A DNA stretch of 27,326 nucleotides, from the NCBI GenBank assembly GCA_964389475.1, contig CAYMFD010000042.1, positions 1-27,326 of the forward strand, given 5' to 3'. Position 1 is the stretch's first letter. Every line of letters starts with the position of its first letter. The stretch comes from CAYMFD01 sp964389475 (GTDB taxonomy: Bacteria > Bacteroidota > Bacteroidia > Chitinophagales > Saprospiraceae). The position numbers were made by a program, and so were the translations under genes. The notes below the pieces were generated by a model. The model was given only the letters and a program-made list of their open reading frames with translations. It was not told where the DNA came from and did no database searches. Positions 22,376-27,326 of this stretch are shown piece after piece.

Positions 22376-23017
22376 TTAAAATGCAAAGCCCACCTGCAGC
22401 GTAAGGATATCCGGGCGACCCTCGAAGTTGCTAGGTGTCTCGCCATACCAGATATGCTCGCCTATACGTCGGAAAGACAGCTCGTAACTAAAGTCGATCG
22501 TGAATAGCCCTAGGTTATACCCCGTACCGAAGTTTAAGCCATAGGTGAAGCGGTCGAGTTTTTCGTTGTACAGTGGTAGGAGGGAGAAATTACTCTCATG
22601 GTCTGCTAGTATGTGTACGGTCGGACCCACACCTAGGCGCCAATGCTTGGTATGCAAACCCGCCATCACGGTCCAGTCGATGTAACTCCACCGCTCCTCT
22701 ATGTCTGATATGATGGCATCGGTCTGGCCGAAAGGCGTCACGATAAAGTCGGTCTCATAACTCTGAAGCATCAAGGAAGACTGGAAGTAAAGCCAGCCTA
22801 TCTCATCCTGTACCATCAGGCCAAAACCAAAGACTGGACTGGCATCTACGTACTCAATCTCGAACTCGGCAGGCTGTATACCTGGTAGTCTCGCTGCGAA
22901 TGTCGACTCCGATGGAGCAGGCATATAACCTACGCTGGCCGCAGCCCCAAACCTCAACTGCCCCATGGCAGCAAAGGATAAGAAAACGAAACAGACGACT
23001 ATTGACGTACGATACAT
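22376..23017 (-). CDS. Outer-membrane beta-barrel protein (PorT-like)
   Basis: This 213-residue protein has a signal peptide (MYRTSIVVCFVFLSFAAMGQ) and about eight amphipathic strands, for example LRFGAAASVGYMP, PVFGFGLMVQDEI, WLYFQSSLMLQSYETD, WTVMAGLHTKHWRLGVGP, YGLNFGTGYNLGLFTIDFSYEL and the terminal PDILTLQVGFAF ending in phenylalanine. The strand pattern and the TM-like RLGVGP turn are those of the PorT/OMP_b-brl group of Bacteroidota, some members of which serve type IX secretion. A precise role cannot be given. The gene stands alone, between hemC and the ABC-F gene. Confidence 0.75.
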   Translation of the reverse strand: MYRTSIVVCFVFLSFAAMGQLRFGAAASVGYMPAPSESTFAARLPGIQPAEFEIEYVDASPVFGFGLMVQDEIGWLYFQSSLMLQSYETDFIVTPFGQTDAIISDIEERWSYIDWTVMAGLHTKHWRLGVGPTVHILADHESNFSLLPLYNEKLDRFTYGLNFGTGYNLGLFTIDFSYELSFRRIGEHIWYGETPSNFEGRPDILTLQVGFAF

Positions 23018-23089
23018 AGGGGCAAAATACGACTACAAGCGACGCCACGCAGCAATATCAGAGAAAATATATGTGAGTTGTCACTTAGA

Positions 23090-24706
23090 TCAAGCGTACA
23101 GTGCTTGACGGAGGGCTGTAATCTCGCCATCCTCAGTATACTCGTCATACTTCTTAAGCCTATCTATATAGCCGATAGGGCTAAACTCGATGATCCTGTC
23201 GGCAACCGTCTGGGTAAACTCGTGGTCATGACTGGTAAACATCACCGTACCAGGAAACTCTACCAGCGACTCATTGAGTTTGGTAATCGTCTCTAGGTCT
23301 AGGTGGTTGGTAGGCTCGTTGAGCAAGAGCACATTGGCCTGGGCCATCATCATGCGCGACAGCATACATCTGACCTTTTCACCACCAGAGAGCACATTAC
23401 TCATCTTAAGGGTCTCCTCACCAGAGAATAGCATCTTACCTAAGAACCCACGTATGTAGGCCTCGTCCTTGTCACTACTGTACTGGCGTAACCAGTCGAT
23501 GAGGTTGAGGTTATCATGGAAGAAAGCCTCATTATCCGATGGCAGGTAGGCCTTGGTAATCGTCTGGCCCCACTCGATGAGACCGCTATCTGGTGTGAGA
23601 TTGCCCTCTAGTAGTTCAAATAGTGCGGTCAGCCCCAGGCTATCCTCACAGAGAAATGTAATCTTATCGCCCTTTTCTACCGTGAATGATAGATCAGTGA
23701 TCAGCTTGTCGCCTAGGGTATTGGTATAGTTAAGGCCTTTTACGGTCAAGATCTGCTTACCAGCGTCTCGCACTTGATCCCATATGATACCCGGGTACTT
23801 TCTGCTAGAAGGTTTAATCTCGTCAAAGCTGAGCTTCTCCAGCATCTTCTTACGAGCCGTGGCTTGCTTGGATTTACTGGCATTAGCCGAGAAGCGATCG
23901 ATAAAGGCCTGCATCTCTTTACGCTTATCCTCCGTCTTCTTGTTTTGTGACATGCGCTGCTTGAGAGCTAGCTGACTGGACTGATACCAGAAACTATAGT
24001 TACCCTTAAACATCTGCAACTTACTGTAGTCTATATCTACGATGTGGGTACATACCGTATCGAGAAAGTGCCTATCGTGACTCACAACGATCACCGTATT
24101 GCGAAAGTCGAGCAAAAAGTCCTCTAGCCACGTAATGGTTTTAAGATCTAGATCATTGGTCGGTTCATCGAGAATGAGTAGGTCAGGATTGCCAAATAGC
24201 GCCTGAGCGAGCAATACCCGTACTTTTTGCTTACCGTCCAGATCCTTTACATGCTTCCAGTGGTCTGCTTCTTTGATACCTATACCGCTCAGTAGTGCTG
24301 CTGCATCACTTTCGGCATTCCACCCGTCCATCTCCGCGAACTCCGCCTCTAGTTCTGATGCCTTGATACCATCCTCATCCGAGAAATCTTCCTTAGCATA
24401 GACCGCATCCTTCTCTTGCATGATGGACCACAGCTTATCGTGTCCTTGCAAGACCGTATTCATGACCGTCTCATCGTCAAATGCAGAGTGATCCTGACGC
24501 AATACCGCCATGCGCTTACCTGAGTCGAGGTGTACTGAGCCCGTATTAGGATCAATATCACCTGCCAGTATCTTTAAGAAGGTCGACTTACCTGCCCCAT
24601 TGGCACCGATGACACCGAAGCAATTATCACCAGAGAAAGTAATATCAACATCGTCAAAAAGTACCCGCTTACCGTATTGCAGGGAGACGTTTTGTGTAGA
24701 GATCAT
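23090..24706 (-). CDS. ABC-F family ATPase with degenerate second ATP site
   Basis: This 538-residue soluble protein has two ABC domains and a linker with a basic coiled coil (about 240-295), the layout of ribosome-associated ABC-F proteins (YbiT/YkpA-like). Domain 1 has an intact P-loop GANGAGKST (34-42), signature LDGKQ (156-160) in place of LSGGQ, and LLILDEPTNDLD with D180 and E181. In domain 2 the P-loop is CEDSLGLT (353-360): the lysine is replaced by leucine. The signature LSGGE (439-443) is normal and Walker B is LLLNEPTNHLD with N463 in place of aspartate. The protein probably acts on the translating ribosome. A TACCTTTG box lies 59 bp upstream. Confidence 0.9.
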   Translation of the reverse strand: MISTQNVSLQYGKRVLFDDVDITFSGDNCFGVIGANGAGKSTFLKILAGDIDPNTGSVHLDSGKRMAVLRQDHSAFDDETVMNTVLQGHDKLWSIMQEKDAVYAKEDFSDEDGIKASELEAEFAEMDGWNAESDAAALLSGIGIKEADHWKHVKDLDGKQKVRVLLAQALFGNPDLLILDEPTNDLDLKTITWLEDFLLDFRNTVIVVSHDRHFLDTVCTHIVDIDYSKLQMFKGNYSFWYQSSQLALKQRMSQNKKTEDKRKEMQAFIDRFSANASKSKQATARKKMLEKLSFDEIKPSSRKYPGIIWDQVRDAGKQILTVKGLNYTNTLGDKLITDLSFTVEKGDKITFLCEDSLGLTALFELLEGNLTPDSGLIEWGQTITKAYLPSDNEAFFHDNLNLIDWLRQYSSDKDEAYIRGFLGKMLFSGEETLKMSNVLSGGEKVRCMLSRMMMAQANVLLLNEPTNHLDLETITKLNESLVEFPGTVMFTSHDHEFTQTVADRIIEFSPIGYIDRLKKYDEYTEDGEITALRQALYA

Positions 24707-24764
24707 AGTATAGTATTGATGTGTAGAGGATACGCTACCTAGCCCGCACCTCCGTTAAGCGGCG

Positions 24765-24772
24765 CAAAGGTA
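24765..24772 (-). promoter_or_regulatory. -7 box of the ABC-F gene
   Basis: TACCTTTG on the - strand is an exact TAnnTTTG match followed by GC, 58 bp before the ATG. The -33 box is not clear. Confidence 0.45.
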
Positions 24773-24794
24773 TACAATCATGGGTGGTATCTAC

Positions 24795-25016
24795 CTATGA
24801 CTTATCAGGATCCTGCCGCAACTGTGTAAAGGCGAGATAGAGCAATGATGAGGCGATAAATAACTCATAGACCACGTAGGGCAGCCGGCCGATATCCACA
24901 CCAAATACAGCAAAGACCAACCTATCGTAGTCGATAAACATAATCTTTAAGGCATCGGTCAAATAGTATAATCCACCGATAAGGAGGAGAAAATAAAGGA
25001 TTCGTCGTGTTAGCAT
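24795..25016 (-). CDS. Small membrane protein, two transmembrane segments
   Basis: This 73-residue protein is read from the ATG at 25016; an in-frame TTG at 25025 lies inside the -7 box and is not likely. Hydrophobic segments are at about 6-25 (ILYFLLLIGGLYYLT) and 45-62 (YVVYELFIASSLLYLAF), with a positively charged N-terminus and a polar tail LRQDPDKS. It should sit in the inner membrane. The function is unknown. It lies between the alpha-2-macroglobulin-like gene and the ABC-F gene on the same strand. Confidence 0.65.
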   Translation of the reverse strand: MLTRRILYFLLLIGGLYYLTDALKIMFIDYDRLVFAVFGVDIGRLPYVVYELFIASSLLYLAFTQLRQDPDKS

Positions 25017-25022
25017 GCGATG

Positions 25023-25030
25023 CAAAGGTA
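25023..25030 (-). promoter_or_regulatory. -7 box of the small membrane protein gene
   Basis: TACCTTTG on the - strand ends 6 bp before the ATG at 25016. The mRNA would begin at or close to the start codon, so it is probably leaderless. Confidence 0.45.
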
Positions 25031-25076
25031 TGCGATAGATATCACGAACCCTACAGCAATACGACCACTTCTTTTA

Positions 25077-27326
25077 CTATTCGACATTAATCCGACTTCC
25101 CTCGCTGTGGCTGCTGTACTCTGGTGCATAATAAGACTGCAGGGTAGCGATACCTGTACTAAAATCGCCTAGGTGCGAAACAAAGACATCATACTCCACG
25201 ACATGCTTGCCCTTGGGCAAGTAGTCGATGTAGAAGTCCGTACTAAGATCACGGGTAGCATGGTAGTACGCCAGACCGTCCCTATATGTATAGGCTGACA
25301 GTACATCCACAGGCTCTACGCCGGCAGGTCGCATATCTTGCATATGTACGAATGACATGGGTCTATCCGACTCTATGACGATCCGTGACACGAGTTTATC
25401 ACCGAGCTTGAGTAGCTCTCCTGATACTACAGCCTCTAGGACGGTACCTCGGTCAGCCTTCACTTTTTTGTAAAAGGCTTTATTCACCTTAAGTGGGGTA
25501 TCGTCGAAAACCGTGATCTTATCCAGATCCTCCCAGTACTGCCAGTAGGCTGCTCCCCAGGCTACTACCTCATTGGGGTTGGTGACGTTGATATCAGACA
25601 AGCCAGCCTGTACAGGTTTAAAGTCTTGCTGGGCATAGAGGGTGCCGGCCTCTGCTGCCCTGGTATCGAGAGCTTGGCCACCGACCTTAACGTAGACGGG
25701 CTGTGCATTGCTTAACCAATCGCCTTGTTGAGATTGCTGTGTCAAGAATGTATGGATAGCCGCCGTGGTAGCTGCACTCGTCGGCCATCGATTGGTCTTT
25801 TTGAGCTGGAGGAGGTGTAGCGTCTGTTCTGCTACTTCGTCATCATGGTCCATTAGGGCAAAGAGTCGGATCATCTCCGTCTGTCGCTCTATGGGTAGGT
25901 GCGACCATCCGTAGCCACGTTGCTCCCAGTACATACCCATCTCTGGACTCGATATGCTGAACTGCCTGAGTGACTCGACGATCTCTGTTGCTACTGCTTT
26001 GTCGTCAAGGTGATACAAGGCCTGACCGATTATGGCCTGCTCTGTCAGCGGTCGTGACAGCCAGTACTTATTCATCTGCCCTAGGTAATACTTGTAAGCC
26101 TCACTCGCCACACGCTGGTCACTACGCTGGAGTAGGCTCTGCACCTGCACGTAACGGATGGCAAACGAGGACAGGTGATTATCCTCTGCTTGATAGCCAG
26201 AGGTTCTTTTCATCTTGTCGTACTGCTCCTTAAGCGCTTCGTCATGGTATCGATGGGCCTGTGATAGTAGCTGCTGGATACCCTCATCCTCAGGTAATAA
26301 GCCCAGCTCGTGCAACCTGCCTAGACTGAGCAGCACACGCTGAGTAGTCTGTGAACTAGACCGACCGCCGGCACACCATGGAAAACCACCATCTGGACGC
26401 TGTCGCTCCTTAAGTTTACGTACGATAGACGACTCCGCTGAGGAGAGGGCATTGACATCAAAGAATGCGGCTATCAATCGACGCTGCATCGTCTCATCCG
26501 CTGCATCGCGTACCCACGGTGTCTCATTGAGTACGGTTGTCTTTAGGGCTTCGTTCTTCTCTAGGTTACTGAGCAGGGCATCACTACCTGCAGCCTGCCA
26601 CTGGTCAAATATGCGCTTGACCTTAGGACTTAACTGTACGACGTGCTGTCCGACCAGAGTAGCGTACAGTCGCTGGGCTATGTAGTCACTCGTCTCCACC
26701 GTCTTGGGGAGTAAGGTAGGAAGGGCTTGTAGGACGTACCACAGCGGATTACTCGTAAACTCCACGGTATATTGCTGGTGATGGAGGGTAGGGGACTTAG
26801 CTTCTTTCAATCGGTCAAAGACAAAACCCTTAGACTCTCCTCCTGGCACGTACATCGGCATGGTCTCTGTGACGAGTTTCCTATTGGACACGGTCGGCAA
26901 GAGGTGTCGCTCGCCGTCACTATGGTCTCCTGCCTGTGCTACGATCTCATAGGTTACTGGCGTTACAAAGTCACGAGGTATCTCTACCTCCCATGCTAGC
27001 GTGGTATTGCCGCCTTGGTCTAGTGCAAATGACTGGTCAGAAGGTCCTGCCATGAAGGTAAGTGCCTCCTCCGTCAATGCATTAATCAGCCGTAGACTCG
27101 CGGTCCCATTGATAGCAGCATCACTGAGATTAGACACCTTGCCCGTGAGGCTGATCTTATCGCCAGCTCGCAGAAACCTAGGACTATTACCTACGATCAT
27201 CAAGTCTTTCTGCGTCTGTACGTACTGCTCTGTATAGCCAGTCTTGAGATCCTTGGTATGCGCCAGAAACATTGATCGCCACTTGGTGAGTGCCTCTGAC
27301 ATTGTAAAGGTGAAGGCAACGTTACC
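25077..27326 (-). CDS. Alpha-2-macroglobulin-like protein, C-terminal part (runs off the window)
   Basis: The frame continues through the right edge (GNVAFTFTMSEALTKWRSMF), so only the last 749 residues are seen. They contain the A2M domain (SEALTKWRSMFLAHTKD, followed by DLMIVGNSPRFLRAGDKISL), the alpha/alpha-toroid region with FPWCAGGRSSSQTTQRVLL, and the C-terminal receptor-like domain (VSGELLKLGDKLVSRIVI, DYLPKGKHVVEYDVFVSHLGDF). Family members are large periplasmic or membrane-anchored proteins thought to trap proteases. The thioester motif of the family (C-x-E-Q) should lie after ALPTLL; here the segment reads LPKTVETSDYIAQR with no cysteine and no EQ. It may therefore work without covalent trapping. 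Confidence 0.85.
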   Translation of the reverse strand, partial: GNVAFTFTMSEALTKWRSMFLAHTKDLKTGYTEQYVQTQKDLMIVGNSPRFLRAGDKISLTGKVSNLSDAAINGTASLRLINALTEEALTFMAGPSDQSFALDQGGNTTLAWEVEIPRDFVTPVTYEIVAQAGDHSDGERHLLPTVSNRKLVTETMPMYVPGGESKGFVFDRLKEAKSPTLHHQQYTVEFTSNPLWYVLQALPTLLPKTVETSDYIAQRLYATLVGQHVVQLSPKVKRIFDQWQAAGSDALLSNLEKNEALKTTVLNETPWVRDAADETMQRRLIAAFFDVNALSSAESSIVRKLKERQRPDGGFPWCAGGRSSSQTTQRVLLSLGRLHELGLLPEDEGIQQLLSQAHRYHDEALKEQYDKMKRTSGYQAEDNHLSSFAIRYVQVQSLLQRSDQRVASEAYKYYLGQMNKYWLSRPLTEQAIIGQALYHLDDKAVATEIVESLRQFSISSPEMGMYWEQRGYGWSHLPIERQTEMIRLFALMDHDDEVAEQTLHLLQLKKTNRWPTSAATTAAIHTFLTQQSQQGDWLSNAQPVYVKVGGQALDTRAAEAGTLYAQQDFKPVQAGLSDINVTNPNEVVAWGAAYWQYWEDLDKITVFDDTPLKVNKAFYKKVKADRGTVLEAVVSGELLKLGDKLVSRIVIESDRPMSFVHMQDMRPAGVEPVDVLSAYTYRDGLAYYHATRDLSTDFYIDYLPKGKHVVEYDVFVSHLGDFSTGIATLQSYYAPEYSSHSEGSRINVE

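Noticed and set aside
1..27326. CRISPR array, rRNA or complete insertion sequence
   Set aside because: No regular repeat-spacer pattern, rRNA-like sequence or IS with terminal repeats was seen.

Overview
The window comes from a member of the Bacteroidota, possibly a marine or saprospirian type. The support is a secreted protein with a C-terminal type IX secretion (T9SS) sorting domain, several upstream boxes that fit the Bacteroidota -7 element TAnnTTTG, the general lack of Shine-Dalgarno sequences, and families typical of the phylum (long signal peptidase I with an inserted region, DUF1684 lipoprotein, alpha-2-macroglobulin-like protein). No species call is possible from sequence alone.

The window has two parts. 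Positions 1 to about 8700 are accessory DNA. The leftmost part is the early region of a Mu-like transposable prophage in mirror orientation: an S24-type repressor (3303-3956, + strand) faces a Ner-like helix-turn-helix gene, a MuA-like DDE transposase, a MuB-like AAA+ ATPase and the first 18 codons of a further gene, all on the - strand. The 97 bp between repressor and ner hold a - strand promoter, a possible + strand promoter and two palindromes, which looks like a lysis/lysogeny switch. Right of the repressor is 604 bp without a convincing gene, holding an array of four related 12-mers spaced 21, 10 and 21 bp, a hairpin, a 3 x 12 bp direct repeat and a strong - strand terminator with no gene in front of it. 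Then comes a + strand cassette of seven genes: two small proteins with SSB-like C-terminal tips, an unknown protein, a J-domain-protein relative, an ASCH/PUA-like protein, an ArsR-type regulator and a large serine recombinase. The recombinase frame runs into tRNA-His, which lies on the opposite strand, and stops inside it.

Positions 8700 to 27326 are chromosomal backbone. They hold tRNA-His with its promoter and terminator, a lipoprotein, and a T9SS-secreted PA-domain protein. Next is a six-gene envelope operon on the - strand (17451 to 12517) running from secreted and lipoprotein genes to an outer-membrane barrel, waaA (Kdo transferase) and a heptose-7-phosphate kinase (rfaE1). Then follow lepB, a CPBP intramembrane protease, a gamma-carbonic-anhydrase-like protein, a divergent flavin reductase that overlaps hemC tail to tail, a barrel protein, an ABC-F ATPase whose second ATP site is degenerate, a small membrane protein and the C-terminal part of an alpha-2-macroglobulin-like protein without a recognisable thioester motif.

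The most unusual points are two unrelated integration systems (Mu-like DDE and large serine recombinase) side by side, the recombinase frame ending inside tRNA-His, the two adjacent U-U mismatches in the tRNA acceptor stem, the phased repeat array next to the Mu-like switch, and the pair of SSB-tailed proteins.
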